Part shown: piece after piece, positions 1-7,873 of the stretch | How positions within the stretch are numbered: position 1 is the first letter of the stretch | Layout of the letters: each line of letters begins with the position of its first letter | DNA from: Natroniella acetigena | GTDB taxonomy: Bacteria; Bacillota; Halanaerobiia; Halobacteroidales; Halobacteroidaceae | Length of the DNA stretch: 33,171 nucleotides | Direction of reading: 5' to 3' | Assembly: GCF_023227745.1 (NCBI RefSeq) | Contig: NZ_JALKBX010000024.1 | Coordinates: 1 to 33,171, forward strand | Position numbers and translations under genes: made by a program | The notes under the pieces: model-generated | The model's database searches: none | Told to the model about the DNA's origin: nothing | What the model saw: the letters and a program-made list of their open reading frames with translations, nothing else

Positions 1-95
1 GAAGCTCAGAAAAAATCTTTCAGAACGAGAAATCTCCCTCATGGTTCTAAGCAAAAGTTACACATAATTGTAATAAAACAGAAAGGAGAAATTAA

Positions 96-785
96 ATGAA
101 GCAATTATTCATAGTAATCTTGACTTTAATAATCGTAGTAAATTTTCAATTTTCAGCATTGGCTAGCAATTCATTCTCAGTTGAATTTATGGAATTAGAT
201 ACCTCCTATCAAAGATTTAGTACCGAAATTGGATTAACAAATAAGCTATCTTTAGCTGGAGATTATGCTTATAGTAGAATCAACCCCTATAATCTCAGCT
301 TGAAGTTAGATAGAGCAAATTTAATCCTGAAGCGGGAGGTTATCACTACCGATATCTTAAGTTCACAGTTAGGAATCGGTTATAATTATAATTCAACTGA
401 ATTGTCAACCGATTACTTTCCACAATTAGACCTTACAACAACAGAAACAGGGCCAATCCTGGCAGCCGCAGGTGAAATAGAGTTAGATGAGGAGATCTCG
501 TTATTTGGCCAATTAAACTATGTTCCTTATTCATCACTACGAGGAGAGTTAATAGCTGAAGGTGAGACTACTAATACTAATCAAAAGATCAGAAAATATT
601 CAGGTAGGATCGGTGGAAGGTTCAAATTAGCTGAAAATCTAAGTGGACAGATTGGTTATAATTTTATTAACTATCTCAACTCACCAGATGATTTAGAAGA
701 GATAGAAGAAGTCGATGGTGAGCTGCAAGAACAGTTAGGTAATAATTCAGGTGGGATCTTTATTGGGGTTAAAGCTAATTTTTAA
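96..785 (+). CDS. Exported beta-barrel-like protein, probable outer-membrane protein
   Basis: The 229-residue product starts with a typical signal peptide: Lys at position 3, a hydrophobic run to about residue 20, then a cleavage-like ALA-S near 22-25. The mature part is rich in alternating polar and hydrophobic stretches such as KLSLAGDYAY, SSQLGIGYNYN and NLSGQIGYNFINY, and it ends in a terminal aromatic residue (VKANF). Together these resemble the amphipathic strands and C-terminal Phe of small outer-membrane beta-barrels. An AAAGGAG ribosome binding site lies 7 bases before the ATG. The gene is monocistronic on the plus strand and ends at a shared terminator. I cannot name the family. A periplasmic or surface role is inferred, and it would fit a diderm low-GC organism. 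No substrate can be assigned. Confidence 0.6.
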   Translation: MKQLFIVILTLIIVVNFQFSALASNSFSVEFMELDTSYQRFSTEIGLTNKLSLAGDYAYSRINPYNLSLKLDRANLILKREVITTDILSSQLGIGYNYNSTELSTDYFPQLDLTTTETGPILAAAGEIELDEEISLFGQLNYVPYSSLRGELIAEGETTNTNQKIRKYSGRIGGRFKLAENLSGQIGYNFINYLNSPDDLEEIEEVDGELQEQLGNNSGGIFIGVKANF

Positions 786-786
786 A

Positions 787-878
787 ACTTAAGTTTAAGG
801 CTAAGGTTGAGGTTAAATCAACCATTAAACACATACAGATTTAGATCTTACTTAGACTTAGACTTGAACTTAAACTTC
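787..878. repeat. Imperfect inverted low-complexity repeat downstream of the barrel gene
   Basis: The left arm (about 787-813) is built of AAGTTTAAGG and CTAAGGTT-like units. The right arm (about 850-878) is built of CTTAGACTTAGA and GAACTTAAACTT units. The arms are partly complementary (AAGTTTAAG against CTTAAACTT) and flank an A-rich core. A related CTAAGGTTAAGGTTAAG tract occurs inside the terminator loop at 32038-32055. No open reading frame here is convincing. Confidence 0.5.
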
Positions 879-881
879 AAT

Positions 882-916
882 AAAAAAGTAGAAGGGGTTG
901 GCCCTTCTACTTTTTT
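882..916. terminator. Bidirectional intrinsic terminator (barrel gene / thiE)
   Basis: A 15-bp perfect stem (882-896 with 902-916) has a five-base loop. It begins with six A and ends with six T, so it can work on both strands. It lies between the convergent plus-strand barrel gene and minus-strand thiE, and it covers the last bases of the thiE stop codon. Confidence 0.9.
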
Positions 917-1544
917 ATTTCATCTTTTCTCTAATCCTCTCAACCTTCTCTTGAATATCCTCCGCTCCAACGATCTCAGTAATCATTGCTACACAGCTAG
1001 CTCCTTTTTCCACTACTAACTCCACATTATCCTCTTTAATCCCTCCGATAGCTACAAACGGGAGTTTTATATTCTCTACTACATATTCCAAATACTCTAA
1101 GCCAACTGGGGCACAGACATCCTCTTTAGTGTCAGTTGCAAAGATCGGGCCAACACCGATATAGTCAACATCCTGAGCTACTGCTTCCTTAGCCTGCTGC
1201 GGTGAATGGGTCGATAAACCGATTATTTTATCAGGGCCAATTAAATCTCTAACTATATCTACCGGTAGATCCTCTTGTCCAATATGAACTCCATCAGCAT
1301 CTACAACCAAAGCTAAATCAATATCATCATTGATAATAAATTTTACTCCTGCCTTTTTAGTCATCTTACGTAACTTTTCTGCTTCTTGATATTTATCGAG
1401 CATATCTTTTTCTTTCTCGCGATACTGAATTATCTCTACACCAGCTGCAATCATCTCCTTGACAACTTCCAAATTGCTCCGTCCTCGAGAAAATTTCTCT
1501 CCCGTAAGACAATAAATATCAGTATTCAATACTTTCTGACTCAT
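915..1544 (-). CDS. thiE: Thiamine-phosphate synthase ThiE
   Basis: ThiE joins HMP pyrophosphate and the carboxythiazole phosphate to give thiamine monophosphate in the cytoplasm. The 209-residue product shows the TIM-barrel signature of the family: IIQYREKEKD near residue 40 (pyrophosphate contact), a DGVHIGQEDLP strand-loop, GLSTHS, DYIGVGPIFAT and FVAIGGI near the phosphate site. I place the start at the ATG ending at 1544. It has AGGAGG seven bases upstream, whereas the TTG five codons earlier is part of that Shine-Dalgarno region. The gene is last in thiS-thiG-thiH-thiE, 21 bases after thiH, and its stop codon runs into the terminator stem. Family assignment is firm. Confidence 0.95.
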   Translation of the reverse strand: MSQKVLNTDIYCLTGEKFSRGRSNLEVVKEMIAAGVEIIQYREKEKDMLDKYQEAEKLRKMTKKAGVKFIINDDIDLALVVDADGVHIGQEDLPVDIVRDLIGPDKIIGLSTHSPQQAKEAVAQDVDYIGVGPIFATDTKEDVCAPVGLEYLEYVVENIKLPFVAIGGIKEDNVELVVEKGASCVAMITEIVGAEDIQEKVERIREKMK

Positions 1545-1565
1545 ATTTTCCCTCCTCAACCGATT

Positions 1566-2669
1566 CTAAATTCGATGCCAATTCTTAAATACAGTCTGAT
1601 AGCCTTTATTATCAAGTAACTTACTAATCTCATCTACATCCCGATCATCAGAAATATCAAATTGATTAGTTCCTTCTTGTGGTTCTGCATAACCTCCTAC
1701 TTCAGTAGATGACTCAGCAGAGATCTTAGTAATTCCTAACGGCAATAGATTATCCCTCAACTCTGCTCGCTCTCTAGTAGAAAGATTAAGCCCTGCTCGA
1801 GGTAAAAACAACCGATAAGCCAATAAGATCTGAACCAACTGACTATCCCCAACAATAGAGTTAGGTTGAAAGTTTCCTAAATGTGGTCTTAAACGAGGCA
1901 CAGAAAGATTAACCTCTGTTTCTAAATATTTATCTTGGAGATACTTAGCATGTAATCCTGCAAAAAATGCCTCTTCCCTCCACTGACCAAGCCCTAATAA
2001 TGCTCCTATATTGACCTGTCTCATCCCTGCTTGGCAACCTCTTTCCGGAGCATCTAAACGATAAAGATAATCGCTCTTTGGCCCATCAGGATGAACTTCT
2101 TCATAAATATCTTGATCATAAACCTCTTGATAAATAGTCAGCCCTTCTACTCCAGCTGCAATTAACTCTTGATACTCAGCAACCTCTAATGGGTAGACCT
2201 CAATACTTAAACAAGGGAAGTATTCTTTAAGTAAGAGTACTGACTCCTTCAAGTAAGAGACTGGACTATGCTTGCGGGATTCACCAGTCAAGATCAATAA
2301 ATGCTTAATCCCTTTTTCAGCAATTGCCTTGGCTTCCTCTTCTATCTCTGTTAAATCAAGCTTACTTCTCTCAAATTTATTCTTAACACTAAAACCACAA
2401 TACAGACATTGATTAACACAATAATCTGCTAAATATAACGGTAAATAGAGCAACATCGTCCGTCCAAAATGCTGTAAAGTTAATTTTGAAGCTTGTTGAG
2501 CCATCTCCTCTAAATAATTGCTAGCTGCAGGAGATAATAAGGTTAAAAAATCTTTCTTAGTCAATCGTTCTTTACCCAATACTCGCTCTACATCTGCTGA
2601 ATTTACTTCTTTGAAAAAAGAATTAAAATCTAGTTGATTGAATTGACTATATTCTTGGTAGAAACTCAT
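1566..2669 (-). CDS. thiH: 2-iminoacetate synthase ThiH (radical SAM)
   Basis: ThiH cleaves tyrosine by radical SAM chemistry to dehydroglycine (2-iminoacetate) and p-cresol, feeding the ThiG thiazole synthase. This is the anaerobic alternative to the oxygen-dependent ThiO route. The 367-residue length is normal for the family. The iron-sulfur ligands are in [10 protein letters not shown] at residues 84-93 (C84, C88, C91), followed by an HLLILTGES strand and a VYPLEVAEY segment. The start overlaps the thiG stop by ATGA (2666-2669), which implies translational coupling. Use of ThiH rather than ThiO fits an anaerobe. Confidence 0.96.
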   Translation of the reverse strand: MSFYQEYSQFNQLDFNSFFKEVNSADVERVLGKERLTKKDFLTLLSPAASNYLEEMAQQASKLTLQHFGRTMLLYLPLYLADYCVNQCLYCGFSVKNKFERSKLDLTEIEEEAKAIAEKGIKHLLILTGESRKHSPVSYLKESVLLLKEYFPCLSIEVYPLEVAEYQELIAAGVEGLTIYQEVYDQDIYEEVHPDGPKSDYLYRLDAPERGCQAGMRQVNIGALLGLGQWREEAFFAGLHAKYLQDKYLETEVNLSVPRLRPHLGNFQPNSIVGDSQLVQILLAYRLFLPRAGLNLSTRERAELRDNLLPLGITKISAESSTEVGGYAEPQEGTNQFDISDDRDVDEISKLLDNKGYQTVFKNWHRI

Positions 2670-3445
2670 CCTTGATCTTCCTTTAAAAATCCAGTCAGTG
2701 GTGATGATGCAGAAGCATACTTCTTAACAGCTCCTGTACCAGCAAGATAAGCCTTTCTTCCTGCTTCTACAGCAGCAGCGAAAGCATCTCCCATTACAAC
2801 AGGATCTTTAGCAGTAGCTATTGCTGTATTAACTAAGACTGCATCAGCTCCCATCTCCATTGCCTCTGCAGCTTGAGATGGCTTCCCAATTCCAGCATCA
2901 ACTACTATCGGTAGTTCTATCTCCTCAATCAAGATCCTAACCATCTCTTTTGTCTTCAAACCACGATTAGAACCAATCGGTGCCCCTAGCGGCATTACTG
3001 CTGCTGCTCCAACCTCTTCTAATCGCTTTGCTACCATCAAATCAGGACTGACATATGGTAAGACTACAAATCCTTCCTTAGCCAAAATCTCTGTTGCCTT
3101 AATCGTCTCTTGGTTATCAGGCAATAGATACTTATTATCTGAAACAACCTCAATCTTAACCCAATTACCACACCCTGCTGCTTCAGCAATCCTAGCAATC
3201 CTAACTGCTTCCTCTGCTGTCCTTGCTCCCGAAGTATTAGGTAATAAAACACAATCCTCAGGAATATAATTGATAACGTTCTGCTGTGGTGAGTCAAAAT
3301 TAACCCTCCGTAAAGCCATCGTCACTACCTGTGAACGAGCAGCTTTAATCGTCTCAGGAATTAGATTTTGATTAGCAAACTTGCCAGTCCCTGTAAACAA
3401 TCGACTGTCAAGCTCCTTGTCTCCAATCAATAATCTATCAGCCAT
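2666..3445 (-). CDS. thiG: Thiazole synthase ThiG
   Basis: ThiG builds the thiazole phosphate ring from 1-deoxyxylulose 5-phosphate, ThiS thiocarboxylate and 2-iminoacetate. The 259-residue TIM-barrel product carries RLFTGTGKF near the N terminus, the Schiff-base lysine in NWVKIEVV (K97), [13 protein letters not shown] in the phosphate-binding part, [10 protein letters not shown] and [11 protein letters not shown]. The ATG follows thiS by two bases. Its ribosome binding site GGAGGAGGAG is formed by the codons for the last glycines of ThiS. It overlaps thiH by four bases. Confidence 0.97.
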   Translation of the reverse strand: MADRLLIGDKELDSRLFTGTGKFANQNLIPETIKAARSQVVTMALRRVNFDSPQQNVINYIPEDCVLLPNTSGARTAEEAVRIARIAEAAGCGNWVKIEVVSDNKYLLPDNQETIKATEILAKEGFVVLPYVSPDLMVAKRLEEVGAAAVMPLGAPIGSNRGLKTKEMVRILIEEIELPIVVDAGIGKPSQAAEAMEMGADAVLVNTAIATAKDPVVMGDAFAAAVEAGRKAYLAGTGAVKKYASASSPLTGFLKEDQG

Positions 3446-3447
3446 CT

Positions 3448-3657
3448 TTATTCTCCTCCTCCTACAAAGTTAAGTATCTCTAAAGTATCATCTTCTGCTA
3501 GTTCAATCTGCTCCCATTCCTCTTGCTTAACAACTTGACCATTATGCTCTATTACAACCCTACCTGGCTCTAAATCCTTACTCTCTAGATAATCAACTAT
3601 AGTCAATCCTAATCCTACTTCTACGTCCTCTTCTTTTCCATTAACAGTTATCTTCAT
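3448..3657 (-). CDS. thiS: Sulfur carrier protein ThiS
   Basis: ThiS is a ubiquitin-fold sulfur carrier whose C-terminal glycine is adenylated and thiocarboxylated to donate sulfur to ThiG. The start I prefer is [11 protein letters not shown] at 3657, preceded by GGGGGTG seven bases upstream. This gives 69 residues, the usual length. The C terminus reads [10 protein letters not shown], so one glutamate follows the Gly-Gly end that must be free for activation. Most ThiS proteins I know end directly in GG. The gene for the activating enzyme ThiF is not in this window. The GGA-GGA-GGA-GAA codons double as the Shine-Dalgarno of thiG. The upstream ribosome binding site lies at the end of an intergenic repeat. 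Confidence 0.93.
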   Translation of the reverse strand: MKITVNGKEEDVEVGLGLTIVDYLESKDLEPGRVVIEHNGQVVKQEEWEQIELAEDDTLEILNFVGGGE

Positions 3658-4080
3658 TAAACAACACCCCCGATAAAGCAATTAATAACTAACATTTAAT
3701 AATTAATAGTTAAAATTCAAACCCTTAGAACATAAAAACTCGATTTTAATTTTTATCTCTAACTAATTATTTTTAATATCTTTTAATTATTCAATATTCA
3801 TTATTCAATTATTATTTGGTATTTATTGTTTTTTAACTATTCATTATTCATTATTCAATATTCAATATTCAATATTCACTGCTCTTTAAGTATTCAATAT
3901 TCAATGCTTGTAAACTTTTATAAATCTAAAATTTTAATGAGCCGCTAATAGATTATCAATCTAAAGTTAAAATTTCCTACTAACAGCTCTTGTTTATTAA
4001 TTGTTTTTAATTATTTCATCTATTATTTGGTATTTATTGTTTTTTAACTATTCAATATTCACTATTAAATATTCAATGCT
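3658..4080. repeat. AT-rich intergenic repeat cluster between thiC and thiS
   Basis: This 423-bp gap holds no convincing gene. Next to thiS is a 50-bp sequence (about 3672-3720) nearly identical to the one preceding carB (about 12672-12720). Further in are many ATTCAATATT and ATTCATTATT units, mainly 3790-3905 and 4048-4078. An exact 33-bp direct repeat occurs at 3811-3843 and 4022-4054. The left-end and right-end units are partly complementary, so the RNA could fold into a long imperfect hairpin. I see no TPP riboswitch, T-rich terminator or strong promoter in it. Confidence 0.75.
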
Positions 4081-5364
4081 CTACAGTGCTTCGTCAACTA
4101 CCTTCATCGCACAATACGACCCACACATCGTACAAGCATCCTCATCCTTTAAGATCTGATTATGATCTGTTCTTTCTTGTCTAGCTTTTTCAGGATCAAT
4201 AGATAATTCAATCTGCTTCTCCCAGTCAAGCTTCTTTCTTGCTTCAGCCATTTCCAAGTCTCTCTGCTTAGCTTGAGGTATCCCTTTAGCTATATCTGCA
4301 GCATGGGCAGCTATCTTAGTAACAACCACACCATCTTTAACATCTTCAATACTAGGTAAGCCAATATGCTCTGCTGGAGTTACATAACATAAGAAGTCAG
4401 CCCCAGCACTTGCTGCAGCAGTTCCACCGATTGCTGCTGTGATATGATCATAACCTAGTGCAATATCAGTTACGATTGGCCCTAAGACATAAAAAGGAGC
4501 TCCCTTACATAACTCTTTTTGGAGTTTAATATTAGTCTCAATCTGATCATATGGTACATGTCCTGGCCCTTCAACCATTACTTGGACATCTACCTCTCTA
4601 GCTCGATCTACCAATTCTCCTAATACTAATAATTCATGGATTTGAGCCCGATCAGTAGCATCTGCTAATGAACCTGGTCGCAATCCATCACCTAAACTTA
4701 GCGTTACATCATACTCATAACAGATCTCTAACAAGCGATCATAATATTCATATAAAGGATTTTCTTGATTATTATGTAACATCCAACCAGTCATAAATGA
4801 GCCACCCCGACTGACTATATCTGTAGTTCTTCCTTCGTCTCTTAAATGACGGATCGTCTCTAACGTCAAACCACAATGAACTGTGATAAAATCGACTCCA
4901 TCTTCAGCATGCTCTTCAATCACTGCAAAGATATCCTCAACCGTCATATCAACAATTGCTTTATCTGCCTGCAAAGTCTCGACAGTAGCTTGATAGATCG
5001 GTACCGTTCCTAAAGGAACTTCTGCTGCAGCTAATATCTCCTGCCTTGTTTCAGTAATCTTCTCACCAGTTGATAGATCCATTACTGCATCTGCCCCTGC
5101 TTTAACAGCCACTTCTAACTTCTTTAACTCCTTTTCAATCTCAGGATAATCCTCTGATGTTCCAAAGTTAGCATTAACCTTTGTCGTTAAGCCTTCTCCA
5201 AACCCATTAGGATCTAAGTTTTCATGATTCTTATTAGCTGGAATTACAATCGTTCCTTCTGCTACTCCCTTTCTAATAAACTCTGGACTTACATTCTCCT
5301 TTTTAGCTACTCTTTCCATTGCTAGAGTGATTACTCCATTCTTCGCTTCTGTAACTTGTGTCAT
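4081..5364 (-). CDS. thiC: Phosphomethylpyrimidine synthase ThiC
   Basis: ThiC converts aminoimidazole ribotide to HMP phosphate with SAM and a [4Fe-4S] cluster. At 427 residues it is the short form common in anaerobes and archaea, lacking the long N-terminal region of the E. coli enzyme. Visible family segments are [59 protein letters not shown] and [14 protein letters not shown]. The cluster cysteines are at the extreme C terminus, CTMCGSYC (C411, C414, C418). AGGAGG precedes the ATG. It follows thiM by 11 bases, so thiW-thiD-thiM-thiC form one unit. A repeat-filled gap separates it from thiS. Confidence 0.97.
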   Translation of the reverse strand: MTQVTEAKNGVITLAMERVAKKENVSPEFIRKGVAEGTIVIPANKNHENLDPNGFGEGLTTKVNANFGTSEDYPEIEKELKKLEVAVKAGADAVMDLSTGEKITETRQEILAAAEVPLGTVPIYQATVETLQADKAIVDMTVEDIFAVIEEHAEDGVDFITVHCGLTLETIRHLRDEGRTTDIVSRGGSFMTGWMLHNNQENPLYEYYDRLLEICYEYDVTLSLGDGLRPGSLADATDRAQIHELLVLGELVDRAREVDVQVMVEGPGHVPYDQIETNIKLQKELCKGAPFYVLGPIVTDIALGYDHITAAIGGTAAASAGADFLCYVTPAEHIGLPSIEDVKDGVVVTKIAAHAADIAKGIPQAKQRDLEMAEARKKLDWEKQIELSIDPEKARQERTDHNQILKDEDACTMCGSYCAMKVVDEAL

Positions 5365-5375
5365 TTTTACTCCTC

Positions 5376-6161
5376 CTAAATTTCTTTTATTTTAGCCTTA
5401 CCAATTAAATCTTGATTCCTAATTTCACCAATAGCATCAAAAAAAGCAACTTTATAACTTGCAGATTGACTAATCTGTTGAGCACTCTTCTCTCCTGCTA
5501 TACCATAAGCAGTTATCGCTGTCAAAGCTGCCTGTAAATAATCATCACTAACACCACAAAAAACTCCCAAAGTACTTGCTAACATACATCCTGTCCCTAC
5601 AATTTGGCCCATCAATTGGTCACCATTTTGGACTTTATAAGTTTTATTTCCAGAAGTAACAATATCTTCTTCTCCAGAAACAACTACTACTGTATCTTCA
5701 CTATGGGCCAACTTCTTTGCATTATTTACAATATCTTGATATTGACCTATAGACTCCACACCTTTAACTTCTCCTTGTTCTCCTGCTAAAGTAATTATCT
5801 CAGCTTGATTTCCTTTGATTATAGCAATATCAAGTTGATCTAACAATTCTAAAGCTGTCTTTGTTCGATAAGCAGTTGCTCCTACACCAACAGGATCTAG
5901 AATAATTGGAACTCCAACTTGATTGGCCCTCTTTCCTGCTAATAACATTGCCTCTACTTGTTTTTTTTGTAAAGTACCGATATTTAAGACTAAAGCTGCT
6001 GCAGCCTCTACCATCTCCGCTACTTCCTCTAGAGCATAAGCCATCACAGGCAAGCCACCCCAATAAAGAGTAATATTAGCACAATCATTAACTGTTACAT
6101 TATTAGTAATATGATGTACTAACGGCTTTTCATCTTTAATTTTAGTTAATAGCTCATCCAT
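5376..6161 (-). CDS. thiM: Hydroxyethylthiazole kinase ThiM
   Basis: ThiM phosphorylates salvaged hydroxyethylthiazole to the phosphate used by ThiE. The 261-residue ribokinase-like product has [18 protein letters not shown] (15-32) at the thiazole site, the [10 protein letters not shown] motif, IIKGNQAEI, and the catalytic IVGTGCM (C192). The ATG lies inside the end of thiD (8-bp overlap) with GAGGAG seven bases upstream, indicating coupling. Together with thiW next to the riboswitch it points to thiazole salvage running alongside de novo synthesis by thiSGH. Confidence 0.96.
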   Translation of the reverse strand: MDELLTKIKDEKPLVHHITNNVTVNDCANITLYWGGLPVMAYALEEVAEMVEAAAALVLNIGTLQKKQVEAMLLAGKRANQVGVPIILDPVGVGATAYRTKTALELLDQLDIAIIKGNQAEIITLAGEQGEVKGVESIGQYQDIVNNAKKLAHSEDTVVVVSGEEDIVTSGNKTYKVQNGDQLMGQIVGTGCMLASTLGVFCGVSDDYLQAALTAITAYGIAGEKSAQQISQSASYKVAFFDAIGEIRNQDLIGKAKIKEI

Positions 6162-6963
6162 CTGAATGCTCCTCTCTATTTACTAAATCGACTAAGTGAT
6201 TAACCGGATTATTGCCTGTCCCTACTGAACACCCTTTCTTTATCGCTTTTGTCACAAACTCTTTACTTCTCTTAACAGCTTCTTCAACAGAATAACCTAA
6301 TGCCAAATTACTAGCAATTGCAGCAGATAAAGTACAGCCAGTCCCATGAGTATCTGTAGTATCCACTCTAGCTACTATAAACTCAACAAATTCTTTTCCA
6401 TCATAAAGTAAGTCTCTAGCTATATCTCCCTTCTGATGTCCCCCTTTGACCAATACATAATCAGAACCCAGTTGATGTAATCTTTCAGCCAACTCTTCTA
6501 ACTCCAATTCACTCTCTAACTCTTCTCCTAATAAGACCTTAGCTTCATTTAAATTAGGCGTAATTATTTTAGTTTGCGGAATTAATTGCTCACGTAAAGT
6601 CTCTACAGCTTCTTCAGCCAATAAGAGATCACCACTGGTAGCTACCATCACTGGATCGACTACCAAATTAGGTAAGTTATATTTCTTAACCTTAGCAACT
6701 ACTGCTGTAATAATTTCAGTATTAGCCAACATCCCTGTCTTAGCTGCCTTAAAATTGAGATCAATACAGACAGAATCTAATTGTTTTTTAACAAAGTGAT
6801 TACTTACTGTCTCTACCCCCTGGACTCCTAAAGTATTTTGAGCAGTTAAAGCCGTAATTACAGAAGCACCATAGACTCCCAATCTAGTCATTGTCTTCAA
6901 ATCAGCCTGAATTCCTGCTCCCCCTCCTGAATCAGAACCTGCAATTGTCAATACCTGCTCCAT
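6154..6963 (-). CDS. thiD: Hydroxymethylpyrimidine (phosphate) kinase ThiD
   Basis: ThiD performs the two phosphorylations of HMP to HMP pyrophosphate. The 269-residue protein opens with LTIAGSDSGGGAGIQADLKT, the substrate-binding signature. It also has AAKTGML (73-79), DPVMVATSGD (103-112), ITPNLNEA and the ATP/anion-hole HGTGCTLSAA starting at residue 206. GAGGAAATAAG precedes the ATG. It is the second gene behind the TPP riboswitch, 23 bases after thiW. Confidence 0.97.
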   Translation of the reverse strand: MEQVLTIAGSDSGGGAGIQADLKTMTRLGVYGASVITALTAQNTLGVQGVETVSNHFVKKQLDSVCIDLNFKAAKTGMLANTEIITAVVAKVKKYNLPNLVVDPVMVATSGDLLLAEEAVETLREQLIPQTKIITPNLNEAKVLLGEELESELELEELAERLHQLGSDYVLVKGGHQKGDIARDLLYDGKEFVEFIVARVDTTDTHGTGCTLSAAIASNLALGYSVEEAVKRSKEFVTKAIKKGCSVGTGNNPVNHLVDLVNREEHSDG

Positions 6964-6986
6964 CTTATTTCCTCCTCAAAACTGAC

Positions 6987-7469
6987 TTATTTAAAGTCTA
7001 ACTTTCGCTCTAAACCCTTAATAAATAAATAGCCTGCTAACCCTCCTACCACTGCACTAACTAAAAAAGGTACCACAAAGAATAATGCTGCTACTTTTTG
7101 TCCCAATATAAAATTAGCAACTGGATAAACTACTATCGCTCCTATAATACCTGTTCCTATAACCTCACCAATTAAAGTATAAATTTTATTATGGGTTTTA
7201 GTAAAGAAAACCCCAGCTAGTAAAGCCCCTATCATACTTCCAGGAAAAGCCAGCAACGAACCAACTCCTAATATATTTCTAAGTACTGAAATAGCAAAAG
7301 CATTCAATACAGTATATGTTGGCCCTAATAAGATTGCTGATAAAACATTAATTGTATGTTGAACTGGAAAAGCCCGTGCAACACCAATAGGAATAGAAAC
7401 CAAATGACTCGTCATCGTTCCCAAAGCAACAAATAAAGCAGCTAAAGTAAGTTTATTAGTTCTGATAAT
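6987..7469 (-). CDS. thiW: ThiW, thiazole transporter S component (non-canonical start)
   Basis: ThiW is the substrate-binding membrane subunit thought to import hydroxyethylthiazole with an ECF energy module encoded elsewhere. Family segments IPIGVARAFPVQHTINVL, LLAFPGSMIGALLAG and repeated hydrophobic helices are clear. The first ordinary start codon in frame is a TTG at 7422-7424, without a Shine-Dalgarno, and it would remove most of the first helix. The frame stays open upstream with a natural N-terminal helix (KLTLAALFVALGT) back to ATT (7467-7469) and ATC (7464-7466). These lie just behind GAGGTGG, and a TGA closes the frame at 7479. I therefore infer an AUU or AUC start, giving about 160 residues, the usual family size. 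Confidence 0.88.
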   Translation of the reverse strand: MIRTNKLTLAALFVALGTMTSHLVSIPIGVARAFPVQHTINVLSAILLGPTYTVLNAFAISVLRNILGVGSLLAFPGSMIGALLAGVFFTKTHNKIYTLIGEVIGTGIIGAIVVYPVANFILGQKVAALFFVVPFLVSAVVGGLAGYLFIKGLERKLDFK

Positions 7470-7508
7470 ACCACCTCTTCAATTTAAATTTCCAGTCACT
7501 AATAATTG

Positions 7509-7537
7509 AAAAAAACACAACCCACGCAGGAGCTGTG
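7509..7537 (-). terminator. Second terminator hairpin in the thi leader
   Basis: On the minus strand CACAGCTC pairs with GGGTTGTG (8 bp with two wobbles, four to six unpaired bases) followed by seven T. It lies between the riboswitch terminator and thiW. Its outline, AGCACA...TGTGTTTTT, repeats that of the hairpin at 7574-7597, which suggests a duplicated expression platform. Confidence 0.75.
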
Positions 7538-7573
7538 CTTTAAATTCCCTAAAATCATAAGGAAGTAAACTAT

Positions 7574-7597
7574 AAAAACACATCCAGATAGGATGTG
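7574..7597 (-). terminator. Riboswitch-linked intrinsic terminator
   Basis: On the minus strand CACATCC pairs with GGATGTG around a five-base loop, followed by TTTTT. It begins 21 bases after the TPP aptamer. The aptamer-proximal GTGCT can alternatively pair with the AGCAC that opens this hairpin, so transcriptional attenuation is likely. Confidence 0.85.
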
Positions 7598-7618
7598 CTC
7601 TAATTTATGTAGCTAAGC

Positions 7619-7704
7619 ACCAATTTCCTACGCTGGTATTATCCAGATCAGGTTTTAGGGTTGAGTCTTTTGACTCTCTCAACTTAAAAAGCACCCCTAT
7701 TGGT
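7619..7704 (-). promoter_or_regulatory. TPP riboswitch aptamer (THI box)
   Basis: Read on the minus strand the segment has the conserved TPP aptamer parts in order: GGGGTGC, a variable arm closing with CTGAGA-like TTGAGAGAG, ACCCT, ACCTGATCTGGATAATACC and AGCGTAGGAAA. ACCAAT at the 5' end pairs with ATTGGT at the 3' end to close P1. It is followed by one, and perhaps two, terminators and then by thiW-thiD-thiM-thiC. Thiamine pyrophosphate should switch the operon off. Recognition is firm; the exact switching fold is inferred. Confidence 0.96.
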
Positions 7705-7730
7705 CTTTCGATATTCTATTTTATAATTTA

Positions 7731-7759
7731 ATCATATCAGAACTCACCTTAGTTTTCAA
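7731..7759 (-). promoter_or_regulatory. Sigma-A-like promoter of the thi operon
   Basis: On the minus strand TTGAAA (7754-7759) and TATGAT (7731-7736) are 17 bases apart. Transcription would start about 20 bases before the TPP aptamer, as expected for a riboswitch leader. Confidence 0.65.
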
Positions 7760-7873
7760 CTAAATTCTAAAATTTTAAATAATTACTGATAAAAAGGGTA
7801 CTAATTATTTTCAGTATTAAAATTAAAACAACTGCAAACACTAAGAAATAGAAAAGAAAAAGGAGCTGAAAAG

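Noticed and set aside
807-1019. 70-codon plus-strand frame after the barrel gene
   Set aside because: It runs through a repeat, the shared terminator and antisense thiE, without a ribosome binding site.
3780-3905. Possible CRISPR array in the ATTCAATATT units
   Set aside because: The units are irregular, contiguous and of 8 to 16 bases, with no unique spacers and no cas genes nearby.
3658-4080. Second TPP riboswitch controlling thiSGHE
   Set aside because: No CTGAGA or ACCTGATCTGGATAATACC-like sequence is present on either strand; the gap is repeat DNA.
4081-5364. ThiC as a truncated gene, and CX2CX3C as a missing-residue variant
   Set aside because: The short form of about 430 residues is normal in anaerobes and archaea. 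The three C-terminal cysteines are present, and as far as I recall this spacing occurs in clostridial ThiC proteins.
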